The position numbers and the translations under genes were made by a program. A stretch of DNA of 64,000 nt from Arthrobacter frigidicola (GTDB taxonomy: Bacteria; Actinomycetota; Actinomycetes; Actinomycetales; Micrococcaceae), in assembly GCA_003602285.1 (NCBI GenBank), contig QZVU01000002.1, positions 496,001-560,000 of the forward strand. Reading direction: 5' to 3'. Positions 1 through 9,715 of this stretch are shown piece by piece. Position 1 is the stretch's first letter. Each line of letters opens with the position of its first letter. A model generated the notes under the pieces. It made no database searches. It was not told where the DNA came from and saw only the letters and a program-made list of their open reading frames with translations.

Positions 1-1
1 G

Positions 2-403
2 CTGCGGGAAAGCTCGCTGGCGGACCGGGCCCAGCTGTACCGGGACCTGGCCTCGGGGCCGTTCTTTGGCAACAACAAGAACCCCGGTGCGGCCAGCGAG
101 GGAGTGCAGATGTCCTTTGTCACCCAGAGCCTGGCCTCGGGGCACCGCAACGCCTTTGAGAGCATCGCCGCGTTTTCCGCGACCGATTTCCGGGAGGACC
201 TGAAGAAATTCGATGTTCCGACCCTGGTCATCCACGGCACGGAGGACCAGATTGTGCCCTTCGACGTCGGCGGCAACGCCTCCCACGCCCTGATCAACGG
301 AGCCCGGTTCAAGGCCTACGAGGGGGCCCCGCACGGTTTGGCGGACACCCACAAGGACCGCCTGAACAACGATCTGCTCGAGTTCCTCGAAACGGTCGGC
401 TGA
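2..403 (+). CDS. alpha/beta hydrolase, C-terminal part (non-heme chloroperoxidase / arylesterase-like)
   Basis: The open frame enters from the left edge, so only the last 133 residues are present. The segment DVPTLVIHGTEDQIVP holds the Asp of an alpha/beta-hydrolase catalytic triad, and APHG near the end holds the catalytic His; the nucleophile elbow lies outside the window. The stretch around FFGNNKNPG and the phrase DLKKFDVPTLVIHG resemble cofactor-free haloperoxidase/arylesterase proteins, which hydrolyse esters and can perhydrolyse acids. The substrate cannot be inferred. An internal GTG at 104 is not the real start because the frame is continuous upstream. It converges on the HIT gene. 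Confidence 0.8.
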   Translation: MRESSLADRAQLYRDLASGPFFGNNKNPGAASEGVQMSFVTQSLASGHRNAFESIAAFSATDFREDLKKFDVPTLVIHGTEDQIVPFDVGGNASHALINGARFKAYEGAPHGLADTHKDRLNNDLLEFLETVG

Positions 404-522
404 CGGGCGCGGACCGGCGCGGGCGCTGCGCGGCGGTGCCAGCCCCGGTCTCCATTCCGAGGGTCTTCCGAGATTTGCGGCTGCCTCAACCTCACCGATC
501 TCGGGTTGTAACCGCCGACGGG

Positions 523-960
523 TCAGTCGTCACTGCGGGCCGGAACTCCGGCCAGGAGCAGGGCCTGAACGGCGCGGAGCTCCTCGTCCGAGGGCACGCG
601 CTTCGGTTTCTGCTCGAGGTGATAACCGTCCCCGGTCACGCGCGGGAACACATGCAGGTGCGTGTGGAAGACAGTCTGGCCCGCTGCCTGCCCGTTCGAC
701 ATCAGCAGGTTGAACCCCTCGAAGCGCGGCAGGGTGTGCGAAAGGTTGTGGGCGACGTCGTGGGCAAGATCGGCCACCGCCGTCCGGTCCTCGGTCGGCA
801 TGTCGAGGAAGTTTTCCGAATGGTGCTTCGGTATCACCAGCGTATGGCCGTCGCTGATGGGGTGCCTGTCCAGGAACGCAAGCGCCCGCGGATTCTCTCC
901 AACCACCAGGGCGTCGAGCCGGCCCTCGCCAATGGCGCAGAAAACGCATTCCTCGCTCAT
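523..960 (-). CDS. HIT family protein (histidine triad nucleotide hydrolase/transferase)
   Basis: This 145-residue protein has the complete HIT signature HTHLH followed by VFPR at about residues 99-106 and the N-terminal CVFCAI motif (Cys 5 and 8) common in bacterial HIT proteins. Such proteins bind nucleotides and hydrolyse AMP-linked phosphoramidates or dinucleoside polyphosphates. The start at 960 is chosen because a GGGAG Shine-Dalgarno lies just upstream and the family normally begins close to this MSEE; the frame stays open further upstream but with non-family sequence. It is cytosolic, with no visible operon partner. The family call is firm, the substrate is unknown. Confidence 0.9.
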   Translation of the reverse strand: MSEECVFCAIGEGRLDALVVGENPRALAFLDRHPISDGHTLVIPKHHSENFLDMPTEDRTAVADLAHDVAHNLSHTLPRFEGFNLLMSNGQAAGQTVFHTHLHVFPRVTGDGYHLEQKPKRVPSDEELRAVQALLLAGVPARSDD

Positions 961-1028
961 AGCTCCCGAGGGTAGACCTTCCGGCGCCGCCCGGCCACAA
1001 CCTGGAGCATGCCCGCTCCTGGCGAAGC

Positions 1029-1065
1029 CCATGGGGGCGCCGGCCGCTGGGCCGCGCCCCCATGG
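1029..1065 (-). terminator. hairpin terminator behind gap
   Basis: A 12-bp perfect stem (1029-1040 with 1054-1065, CCATGGGGGCGC) with a 13-nt loop lies 10 bases past the gap stop codon in the direction of transcription. There is no clear T tract, which is usual in high-GC actinobacteria. Confidence 0.6.
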
Positions 1066-1075
1066 CTCCTCCCGA

Positions 1076-2353
<1,278 letters not shown>

Positions 2354-2905
2354 CTAGGAGACGGTGACGGCGGAGGCGTTGACGACCGGGAAGTCGATGT
2401 CGACGTCGGCGGCCCTGTTGAAGAAGTTGGTGAAAACGTTGAGTGCGATGTTGGCCACGATCTCGCCCATCTCCTCATCCGAAACTCCAGCGGTCCGGAG
2501 GTCGGCGATTTCCTGCTCGGACACGGATCCGCGGCTCTCAAGAACTGCGGCGGCGAACTTGAGGATGGCGTCGGACTTGGCATCCGCCGCAGTGCCGCGG
2601 CGTGCATCCAGGACATCCTGCTCGGTGAGTCCTACCCGGGGTGCGGTGAAGGTGTGGGCCGAGAGGCAGTAGTCGCACCCGTTGGTCTGTGCGAGGTTGA
2701 GGGCCAGCCGCTCCTGGGTCTTGCGGCCGAGGACGCCGCCGGCGAGGGCGCCGGACAGTGCCAGGTACCCCTTCAGGGTTGCCGGGCTGTTCGCCATGGC
2801 CTTGGTCATGTTCGGGACGGCGCCCATCCCCTTCTTCACCTGGGTCAGGAGCTCCTGTGCGGTGCCTGTGGCTTCGTCCAGTTCAATGAGCGGCATGCGG
2901 GTCAT
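2354..2905 (-). CDS. carboxymuconolactone decarboxylase / AhpD-like peroxidase family protein
   Basis: This 183-residue protein carries the AhpD core: Glu65, then Cys77 and Cys80 in a CDYC motif, and His84. In alkylhydroperoxidase-type members these residues form the thiol peroxidase relay. Uncharacterised members are often induced by oxidants or quinones. A GGAGG ribosome site precedes ATG 2905. The gene follows a TetR gene in the same direction across a 276-bp gap that contains a nested palindrome centred at 2960, so TetR control is likely (inference). The true substrate is unknown; a carboxymuconolactone decarboxylase proper is less likely because both Cys of the peroxidase motif are present. 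Confidence 0.87.
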   Translation of the reverse strand: MTRMPLIELDEATGTAQELLTQVKKGMGAVPNMTKAMANSPATLKGYLALSGALAGGVLGRKTQERLALNLAQTNGCDYCLSAHTFTAPRVGLTEQDVLDARRGTAADAKSDAILKFAAAVLESRGSVSEQEIADLRTAGVSDEEMGEIVANIALNVFTNFFNRAADVDIDFPVVNASAVTVS

Positions 2906-2921
2906 GGTTCCTCCAGATTTG

Positions 2922-2998
2922 TAACGCTAGAACTTATTTCTTGGCGTGAGAACGATACTACTCTTAATTCTCACGGAAACAACCCGGCCTAAGCGTTA
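2922..2998. promoter_or_regulatory. nested palindromes, probable TetR operator and promoter of the AhpD-like gene
   Basis: Two perfect inverted repeats share one centre at 2960: CGTGAGAA (2945-2952) with TTCTCACG (2968-2975), and TAACGCT (2922-2928) with AGCGTTA (2992-2998). The tract is clearly AT-richer than its surroundings and lies 17-93 bases upstream of the AhpD-like start, where a promoter must be. The neighbouring TetR protein is the obvious candidate ligand. Confidence 0.6.
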
Positions 2999-3181
2999 GA
3001 ATAAAGATCTGGTCCGTCCTGCCGCTGCATCTGGTGCGAAGTGTCCGGCAGTAGCAGCCTGGGGCACCGTGGCATGGTGAGGGTCCGCCCGGTCACCTTG
3101 GACCTGCGGTTGAGCCGGCGGATGACGCCGTTCGAGTTCTTTTCCAGATGGGGCCGGGTCGATGAGGCGGCGGGCGGGCCG

Positions 3182-3781
3182 TCAGGCCGGCACATCCCCC
3201 AGGACGGGGAGAACCTTGATCGAGGTCAACGCGATGGCCGTGAGTTCGGTCCGGCTGACGCCCGCGCTGCCCAGGACCTCCATGCCGCGGGTCAGGGCCA
3301 CGAAGAAGGATGCCAGCGCTGACGCATCGGCGGCCGGGTCGAGCTCCCCGCAGTCCTGTGCGTCGATAACGCACTGGCGGTAGATCTGCTCGAGATCGTG
3401 GAAGCCCTGGAGGGCGGCCTGGGCGACATCGGGGTCCCGATCCCCCAATTCCACCGTGGCTTTGGTGAAGAGAATGCCCTTGTCGCCGTCGCTGAGGGTG
3501 ATTGCCAGTTTGATCAGGTGGCCGCGGATCCGCTCCAGCGGCGTGGCGGACTCGTCGCCGAGTTCCGCATCGAGGGCCGCGACGGCGTCGGCGGTGTCGG
3601 AGTTCAGTGCCCGCAGGAACAGTTCCCGCTTGCCGCCGAACGCGTTGTACAGGCTCTGTTTCCCCAGGCCGGTTGCCCCGACCAGGTCCTCGAGGGTCGT
3701 GCCTCCGTAGCCGTGGTCGGAGAAGGCCTTGCCCGCGGAGTGGACGACATCGGTTTCAAGGAATTTGCGCGGTCTGCCCAT
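3182..3781 (-). CDS. TetR/AcrR family transcriptional regulator
   Basis: The 199-residue protein has a TetR helix-turn-helix at about residues 25-45 (TTLEDLVGATGLGKQSLYNAFGGK pattern) and a TetR C-terminal ligand domain with the segment GDKGILFTKATVELGDRDP seen in LmrA/YxaF-type members. It probably represses the AhpD-like gene downstream of it and may bind electrophiles or lipophilic compounds (inference from location). The start at 3781 gives the usual short basic N-terminus MGRPRKF. The APC permease gene diverges from it 143 bp away, so that promoter could also be under its control. Confidence 0.92.
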   Translation of the reverse strand: MGRPRKFLETDVVHSAGKAFSDHGYGGTTLEDLVGATGLGKQSLYNAFGGKRELFLRALNSDTADAVAALDAELGDESATPLERIRGHLIKLAITLSDGDKGILFTKATVELGDRDPDVAQAALQGFHDLEQIYRQCVIDAQDCGELDPAADASALASFFVALTRGMEVLGSAGVSRTELTAIALTSIKVLPVLGDVPA

Positions 3782-3924
3782 GGAGTGAGCCTACCGTTGG
3801 TTGACCAGCCGGCCCAGTATGAGGGCATGGATCCCGGGGCGGCGGACGCAGGATCGGGATCTGCACGGCCGGAGCACCCGTCGGCGGATGGGCCGTTCCG
3901 GCGGCCTTAATACAATGCGATCCC

Positions 3925-5313
3925 ATGCTGTCTCTTGCGTCATCGCCGGAGAAGGACTCAAATGGTGCGATGAGTGAAAAAATCGGCACGGGCACACCGA
4001 GTGAGCACGTCGGACTGAAGCGGGCAGTCGGTGCGCCGTTGCTGTTCGCGTTCATCGTGGGGGATACCCTCGGGGCGGGCATCTACACCCTCGTGGGATC
4101 CATGTCCGCCGACGTCGGGGGCGTGATCTGGCTGCCGCTGCTCATCGCGCTGGTCGTGGCGCTCCTCACCGCGGGGACCTACGCGGAGCTCATCACCAAG
4201 TACCCGCATGCCGGCGGGGCCGCGCGGTACGCCGAGCGCGCCTTCAAGGTCCCCTATGTGTCGTTCCTGGTCGGGTTCCTGATGATGGCCTCGGGCATCA
4301 CCACGGCTGCGGCCCTGGCGAACGCCTTCGCCGGTGACTACCTTGCCGCGCTCATCGACGTGCCGGCCGGCCCGGCGGCCGTCGTCTTCATCATCCTGCT
4401 GACGCTGATCAACCTCCGCGGCGTCCGGGAATCCCTCGGCGCCAACCTCGTTGCCTCAATCATCGAGGTGACCGGCCTCGTGCTCGTCATAGTGGTTGCC
4501 GCGATCGTGCTCGGCAGCGGCAACGGGGACCCGGGCCGGCTGGTCGAATTCGCTCCGGGCGTGTCCCCGCTGGGCGGTGCCTTCGCGGCATCCGTCATCG
4601 CGTTCTTCTCCTTTCTGGGCTTCGAGGCGGCCGCCAACATGGCCGAGGAGGTGCGCAACCCCTCCAAGGCCTACCCGCGGGCCCTCTTCGGGGCCATCGG
4701 CACCGCGGCCGTCGTCTACCTCCTGATCGCACTCGGCGCGGTGATCGTCCTGCCTCCGGCCGAACTGGCCGAATCCACCGGCCCGCTGCTCGACGTGGTG
4801 CGGGCCAGCGGCGTGGGGATCCCACTCTGGCTGTTCAGCCTGATCGCCCTGGTCGCCATCGCCAACGGCACCCTGCTGTTCATGGTCATGGCCAGCCGTG
4901 TCGGCTATGGCCTCTCGGAAGCGAAACTTCTTCCCGATGCGTTCTGCCGGGTGCTGCCGAAGCGGCGCACTCCCTTTGTCTCGATCATCGTCGTCGCTGT
5001 TCTGACGATCATTTTGACTCTTGTCGGAAACGTCAACTCACTGGCCGAGACCACCGTGCTGCTGCTGCTCCTGGTGTTCCTCTCCGCCAATGTCAGCGTG
5101 CTCGTCCTCAAGAAGGACAAGGTGGAACACGAGCACTTTTCGGTTCCCCGGATTGTGCCGATCCTTGCGACCATCGCCAGCATTGTGCTGCTGGCCCAGC
5201 AGTCCGGGGTGATCTGGCTCGGTGCCATCGCCTACATTGTGGTCGGCTCACTGCTGTACCTCGCCGCCCGCGCGGGCCGCAAGCGCGAGGACCGGGTCTC
5301 GACCTCGGTCTAG
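3925..5313 (+). CDS. APC family amino acid permease
   Basis: This 462-residue protein has about 12 hydrophobic segments and the APC signature near the start (GDTLGAGIYTLVG), plus the conserved FFSFLGFEAAANMAEEVRNPSKAYPRA block around residues 227-253. It should be a proton-coupled amino acid or amine importer in the cytoplasmic membrane. ATG 3925 sits 8 bases after a TACAAT -10 box (3911-3916), which fits a leaderless transcript; ATG 3970 after GGAGAAGGA is an alternative start with a ribosome site and still precedes the first membrane segment. It stands alone between the TetR gene and a VOC gene, so its substrate is not indicated. Confidence 0.92.
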   Translation: MLSLASSPEKDSNGAMSEKIGTGTPSEHVGLKRAVGAPLLFAFIVGDTLGAGIYTLVGSMSADVGGVIWLPLLIALVVALLTAGTYAELITKYPHAGGAARYAERAFKVPYVSFLVGFLMMASGITTAAALANAFAGDYLAALIDVPAGPAAVVFIILLTLINLRGVRESLGANLVASIIEVTGLVLVIVVAAIVLGSGNGDPGRLVEFAPGVSPLGGAFAASVIAFFSFLGFEAAANMAEEVRNPSKAYPRALFGAIGTAAVVYLLIALGAVIVLPPAELAESTGPLLDVVRASGVGIPLWLFSLIALVAIANGTLLFMVMASRVGYGLSEAKLLPDAFCRVLPKRRTPFVSIIVVAVLTIILTLVGNVNSLAETTVLLLLLVFLSANVSVLVLKKDKVEHEHFSVPRIVPILATIASIVLLAQQSGVIWLGAIAYIVVGSLLYLAARAGRKREDRVSTSV

Positions 5314-5398
5314 CGCCGCCCACCCCCGCCCGGGTCCGCCGCAGGGCAGGACAACCGGATTCCGGTAGGTCCCACCAGGCCGCTCGACGATCGCACCT

Positions 5399-5782
5399 TT
5401 ACCTATGCTGGGAGCTGCGCTTTTCGGCACCCATGCTGATCAGGAACCCGTCGGGGTCCTTGATGCTGGCAACCCGCTCGCCCCACGGCATATCAACGGG
5501 CCCCCTCACCGCCTGGCCGCCGGCTCGGAGGGCCTGCTCGTAGGCCGAATCGGCGTCATCGACATAGAACCAGAGTGCTATCCGGTCGGCGGCGGCGGTC
5601 GGTACCTCGTCTGCTGCGATTGCGACGGTGGCTCCTCCGACGCGAAGGGAGACGAAGACGTCGTTTCCATCGGGCCCGGGGTACCCGTACGTACGCTCGG
5701 CGTCGAACGCCGACTCGTAGAAGCTCACGAGTCGCTCAAGGTCTCGGTTTGAAAGGATGGGGAATCCGCCGCGCACCGCCAT
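5399..5782 (-). CDS. VOC family protein (glyoxalase/bleomycin resistance fold)
   Basis: The 127-residue protein consists of one pair of beta-alpha-beta-beta-beta modules. FYESAFDAERTYGYPGPDGNDVF is typical of the first half and KDPDGFLISMG ends the second. Such proteins bind metals and act as glyoxalases, dioxygenases or binding proteins; no specific activity can be assigned. A TAGACT -10 element (5789-5794, minus strand) lies exactly 6 bases before ATG 5782 with no room for a ribosome site, so a leaderless mRNA is likely. Confidence 0.85.
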   Translation of the reverse strand: MAVRGGFPILSNRDLERLVSFYESAFDAERTYGYPGPDGNDVFVSLRVGGATVAIAADEVPTAAADRIALWFYVDDADSAYEQALRAGGQAVRGPVDMPWGERVASIKDPDGFLISMGAEKRSSQHR

Positions 5783-5849
5783 GCAGAAAGTCTAGGACGC
5801 TCCGCTGGGCGGTGGCGATGCCGCCGTCGGCACGAAATGCAGCGGAAGC

Positions 5850-7070
5850 TCATGAATATCCAGGTCGTTCGGGGCCGCTGATCACCCGGTCGCGGCCGGC
5901 GAGCACACCGGTTCCGGCGAGCACCGCCATGACGACCGCGGTGCCCAGGAGCGGAAGCGTCCAGTCTCCGCTCACATCGCGGAGGCCGCCGAAGATCACC
6001 GGGCCCGCCGCTCCCAGACCGTACCCGACGGATTGCGCCATGCCGGACAGTGACGCTGCCTGCGGGTAGTTCACGGTGCGGAGGCTGAAGAGGGACAGGG
6101 CGATGACGATCAGGCTCCCGCATCCGATGGCTCCCAAAAGGACCCACAGCAGGATGAGCTCCGGCGCCAGAGCGAGCCCGAGGAAGGTTACGAACATGAG
6201 CGCGCTGGTGGTGAAGGCTACGAGCCGTTGATCCGGTCCCCGGTGCAGGATCCGTCCGGTGGCGAGGCTGGCGAACACGCTGACCAGCAGGAAAATGGAA
6301 AGGTGGATGCCCGCGGTGGTGGCGGAGATGCCCCGGCTTTGTTCGATGGTGGGCAGCCACGCCATCAGGATGTAGAAGGCGATCGATTGCAGTCCCATGA
6401 AGATCGTCACCTGCCAGCCCAGGGCCGAGGCCCAGGGCGAGCGGAAGGGGGCCTGCGGCGTGGTGGCGTGCGCGGTTCCTGCCCCGTGCCGGCGCAGCCA
6501 GGGCAGCAGCACCGCCAGGGCGATGAGGGCCAGCCCCACCCAGATGCCGAGGGCAAGCCGCCAACCCGCCGGGGATGTCTGCGCCACGGGAACGACGACG
6601 GCGGCCCCGACCGCGGCGAAGGCGGCCTGGGTGGCGGTGTAGCTCCCGGTGACCTGGCTGACCCTCCGAGGGAAGTCCCGCTTCACGAGCGAGGGCACGA
6701 GGACATTGAGGAACGCGATGGCCAGGCCGATCAGGCCGGTGCCCGCCCAGATGAAGCCGGGCACGGGGAGGGAGCGGAGTACGATGCCCGAGGCGAGGAT
6801 CAGCAGGGACAGCCACAACGCCCGGTCCAGGCCCAGCCGGGAGGCGAAGCCGGGGGCCACGGGTGAGAAGACGGCGAAAGCGATCAGGGGAAGGCCCGTC
6901 AGGAATCCCGCTGCGGCACTCGAGAGCTCGAGGTCTGAACTGATGTTCGCGAGCACCGGTCCCACGCTGACGAAGGACACCCGAAGGTTGACTGCGATGA
7001 GCAGAACGCCGATGAAGGCGAAGCCGAATCTGGCAGTGCGGTCTGGTGCGTTCCGGGCGGCAGCGGGCAT
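5850..7070 (-). CDS. CynX/NimT family MFS transporter
   Basis: The protein (406 residues from ATG 7070) has 12 predicted membrane segments. VNLRVSFVSVGPVLANISSDLELSSAAAGFLTGLPLIAFAVFSPVAP near the N-terminus is characteristic of the CynX/NimT branch, which includes cyanate and 2-nitroimidazole transporters. The start at 7070 has a GGAAGA ribosome site; ATG 7085 and a start at 7121 are in frame and would only lengthen the cytosolic N-terminus. No cyanase or nitroimidazole gene is adjacent, so the substrate is open. It diverges from the GH4 sugar cassette. Confidence 0.88.
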   Translation of the reverse strand: MPAAARNAPDRTARFGFAFIGVLLIAVNLRVSFVSVGPVLANISSDLELSSAAAGFLTGLPLIAFAVFSPVAPGFASRLGLDRALWLSLLILASGIVLRSLPVPGFIWAGTGLIGLAIAFLNVLVPSLVKRDFPRRVSQVTGSYTATQAAFAAVGAAVVVPVAQTSPAGWRLALGIWVGLALIALAVLLPWLRRHGAGTAHATTPQAPFRSPWASALGWQVTIFMGLQSIAFYILMAWLPTIEQSRGISATTAGIHLSIFLLVSVFASLATGRILHRGPDQRLVAFTTSALMFVTFLGLALAPELILLWVLLGAIGCGSLIVIALSLFSLRTVNYPQAASLSGMAQSVGYGLGAAGPVIFGGLRDVSGDWTLPLLGTAVVMAVLAGTGVLAGRDRVISGPERPGYS

Positions 7071-7414
7071 CGGGGGATCTTCCATCCTTCGGGAGACGAC
7101 GAGCGCTTGTGCGCCATGCAATCGCGTCTTTGCCGGGTCCGGATTGGTTCAGACCGGGCTTTCAAACTGCCGACAACTTACCGCATTTCGAGGTGCAAAG
7201 CGCCGAATCCTGCGCTCGCCGAAGGACGGTTGCCCTCCTCCTCTCACGTGTTTAGGGGTAGGTACTCCGTGAGGCGGTGCCTGGCCGCGCCTGCCTTGAG
7301 CGTCGGCTAGACTCTCGAACCGGGCTGCCTCCGCAGGATGCTCAATTCGAAGTGATGCGATGGTGCGATCATTCCGGCCCTTTGGCGAACTGGTTCAGTG
7401 AGGAGCGGTTGAAG
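7071..7414. other. intergenic promoter region between the CynX-like exporter and the GH4 gene
   Basis: This 344-bp stretch between divergent genes holds no credible gene. A TAGACT -10-like element at 7308-7313 points toward the GH4 gene and would give a leader of roughly 100 bases. No convincing repressor palindrome was found by eye. Confidence 0.4.
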
Positions 7415-8674
7415 ATGAGGATGACGGTTGTCGGGGGAGGCTCGACCTATACGCCCGAACTGATCGACGGGATATCGCGGCTTCGGGACTCGCTGTCGAT
7501 CGATGAACTGGTGCTGACCGACCCAGCTGCCGAGCGGCTGGAACTGGTGGCCGGGTTGGCCCGGCGGATTCTCGCTCGAGGGGGCCACCCTGCCAGGGTG
7601 ACCGCGACAACCGACCTCGATGCGGCGGTGACGGATTCCGACGTGGTCCTGATCCAGCTGCGCGTCGGAGGGCAGGCGGCCCGGATCGGTGACGAGACCT
7701 GGCCGCTCGACTGCGGCTGCCTCGGACAGGAAACAACGGGAGCAGGAGGCCTCGCGAAGGCACTGCGCACGGTTCCTGTTGTGCTCGACGTGGCGGACAG
7801 GGTGCGCCGGCTTGCCGCACCGGGTGCCTGGATCGTCGACTTCACCAACCCTGTGGGCATCGTGACGCGCGCCCTGCTCGACGCGGGCCACCGCGCCGTC
7901 GGCCTCTGCAATGTGGCCATCGGCCTGCAGCGATATTTTGCCCGGCTGCTCGAGGTGTCCCCCGAGCGCGTCGAGCTGGACCACATCGGCCTGAACCACC
8001 TGACCTGGGAGCGCGCGGTGCGTCTCGACGGCGTGGACCAGCTGCCGCTGCTCCTCGACCGCCATGCGGCCGACATCGCAGGGCATCTGCGCCTCCCCGA
8101 GAACGTCCTGACCCGCCTGGGTTCCATCCCGTCCTACTACCTCCGCTATTTCTACCAGCATGATGCCGTGGTGGAGGAGCAGCGCCGGGAGCCCTCCCGC
8201 GGCCAGCGGGTAGCGGACATTGAGGAGCAGCTCCTGAGGATGTATGCGGACGAGAGCCTCGATGAGAAGCCCGCCCTGCTGTCCGAACGCGGTGGTGCGT
8301 TCTACTCCGAGGCGGCCATCAATCTGGTCGCCTCACTGATGAGCGACCGCGGAGACGTCCAGGTGGTCAACGTCCGCAATGAGGGAACCTTCCCGTTCCT
8401 CCCGGCCGAGGCCGTCATCGAGGTGCCCGGAAGGATCACGTCGGAGGCAGTCGTCCCGGTGAAGGTGGAACCGGTGGATCCGCTGTATTCCGGATTGATT
8501 TCCCACGTGTCGGCCTACGAGGAACTGGCGCTGGACGCCGCCCTGCGGGGCGGGCGGGACCGGGTCTTCCGCGCCCTGCTCGCCCACCCCCTCGTGGGGC
8601 AGGTCGACCTCGCCGACCAGCTGACCGACCGGTTGCTCAGCGCGAACCGGCAGCACCTGGCATGGGCACGATGA
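7415..8674 (+). CDS. 6-phospho-beta-glucosidase, glycoside hydrolase family 4
   Basis: The 419-residue protein is full length for GH4. It begins with the NAD-binding motif MTVVGGGSTYTPEL, has QETTGAGG in the first third, and carries the metal-binding Cys and His regions GLCNVAIG and GLNHLTW. GH4 enzymes cleave phosphorylated (sometimes free) glycosides by NAD-dependent oxidation at C3 with Mn2+. The start at 7415 has AGGAG eight bases upstream. The end overlaps the kinase gene by 13 bases, so the two are translationally coupled. No PTS or ABC sugar transporter is nearby, which is unusual for a 6-phospho-glycosidase. Confidence 0.92.
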   Translation: MRMTVVGGGSTYTPELIDGISRLRDSLSIDELVLTDPAAERLELVAGLARRILARGGHPARVTATTDLDAAVTDSDVVLIQLRVGGQAARIGDETWPLDCGCLGQETTGAGGLAKALRTVPVVLDVADRVRRLAAPGAWIVDFTNPVGIVTRALLDAGHRAVGLCNVAIGLQRYFARLLEVSPERVELDHIGLNHLTWERAVRLDGVDQLPLLLDRHAADIAGHLRLPENVLTRLGSIPSYYLRYFYQHDAVVEEQRREPSRGQRVADIEEQLLRMYADESLDEKPALLSERGGAFYSEAAINLVASLMSDRGDVQVVNVRNEGTFPFLPAEAVIEVPGRITSEAVVPVKVEPVDPLYSGLISHVSAYEELALDAALRGGRDRVFRALLAHPLVGQVDLADQLTDRLLSANRQHLAWAR

Positions 8675-9696
8675 ACGCCGCAGTGCTGGCCATCGACGGC
8701 GGCAACAGCAAGACGGATGTTGCGCTGATCGCTTCCTCCGGGGAGGTTCTCGCGCACGTACGGGGGCCCGGATCCTCACCCCATGTTCTGGGCATCGATG
8801 GCTGCGCCGATCTCCTCGACGGACTCGTCGCACGTGCCGCCGTCCAGGCCGGGTTCGATGGCGCCGTGGGGGTTGCAGAGTCCGCCGGTGCCTATCTCGC
8901 CGGAGCGGACCTGCCGGGCGAAACGGCCGAGCTGGCGGGAGCGCTGGCGGCCAGGGGCTGGGCAGGTGGGACCGTCGTGGATAACGACACGTTCGCGCTC
9001 CTGCGGGCCGGAACCGATGACCGTGACGCGGTGGCCGTGGTCTGTGGGGCGGGAATCAACTGTGTCGGTGTGACGAGCGACGGGCGGCAGGCCCGCTTCC
9101 CCTCCCTCGGACGGATTTCCGGTGACTGGGGCGGCGGGATGCAGCTGGGAGATGAGGCCCTGTGGTGGGCAGCCCGGGCCATCGACGGCAGGGGCGAGCC
9201 CACCTCACTGGTTCACCTCATCAGCGAGCGGTTCCGGGCCGGCTCGCTCGAGGAGGTAATCGAGGCCCTTCACTACCGCCGGCTGGACCCCGCCGAGCTG
9301 AGGACGTTGGCTCCGGTGGTGTTGCGGGCCGCCTCTGACGGGGACGCCGTCGCCGTCCGTATTGTCGAGCGGCAGGCGGAGGAAGTGGTTGTCCTCGCCC
9401 TTGCCGCGCTGCGGCGGCTGGAGCTGCTGGAAAAGCCCACCACCGTGGTCCTCGGAGGAGGAGTGCTCACCAGCGGAAACGATCTCCTTCACGACGGGAT
9501 CCGCCGCGGCCTTCGGGCCGATGCGCCGCTGGCCGTCGCGCACACCACCGAATCGGCACCGATTGTGGGCGCCGCCCTGCTGGGTTTGGACCGCCTCGGG
9601 GCGGACAGGGAAAGCGAGAGCCGTCTGCGGGCATCCTTCGCCCGGATTCTGTCCGAAACGGACCCACGTGGACCTGTCGGATCGGCAGCCCACTGA
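8662..9696 (+). CDS. N-acetylglucosamine kinase / BadF-BcrA-type ATPase family protein
   Basis: The 344-residue protein has the ASKHA phosphate-1 motif AIDGGNSKTDVAL at the N-terminus, CGAGINCVGV as the second phosphate loop, and VLGGGVLTSGN as the adenosine motif. This is the layout of eukaryote-type N-acetylglucosamine kinases and related BadF/BcrA ATPases. It likely phosphorylates an amino sugar or glucose-type sugar released by or fed to the GH4 enzyme. ATG 8662 lies inside the GH4 gene and ATG 8671 is an alternative. It is the second gene of a three-gene cassette. Confidence 0.88.
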   Translation: MGTMNAAVLAIDGGNSKTDVALIASSGEVLAHVRGPGSSPHVLGIDGCADLLDGLVARAAVQAGFDGAVGVAESAGAYLAGADLPGETAELAGALAARGWAGGTVVDNDTFALLRAGTDDRDAVAVVCGAGINCVGVTSDGRQARFPSLGRISGDWGGGMQLGDEALWWAARAIDGRGEPTSLVHLISERFRAGSLEEVIEALHYRRLDPAELRTLAPVVLRAASDGDAVAVRIVERQAEEVVVLALAALRRLELLEKPTTVVLGGGVLTSGNDLLHDGIRRGLRADAPLAVAHTTESAPIVGAALLGLDRLGADRESESRLRASFARILSETDPRGPVGSAAH

Positions 9697-9715
9697 CGTG
9701 TCCTGGGAGGGGCAC

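Noticed and set aside
436-975. Plus-strand frame over the HIT gene
   Set aside because: Antisense shadow; the HIT signature lies on the minus strand.
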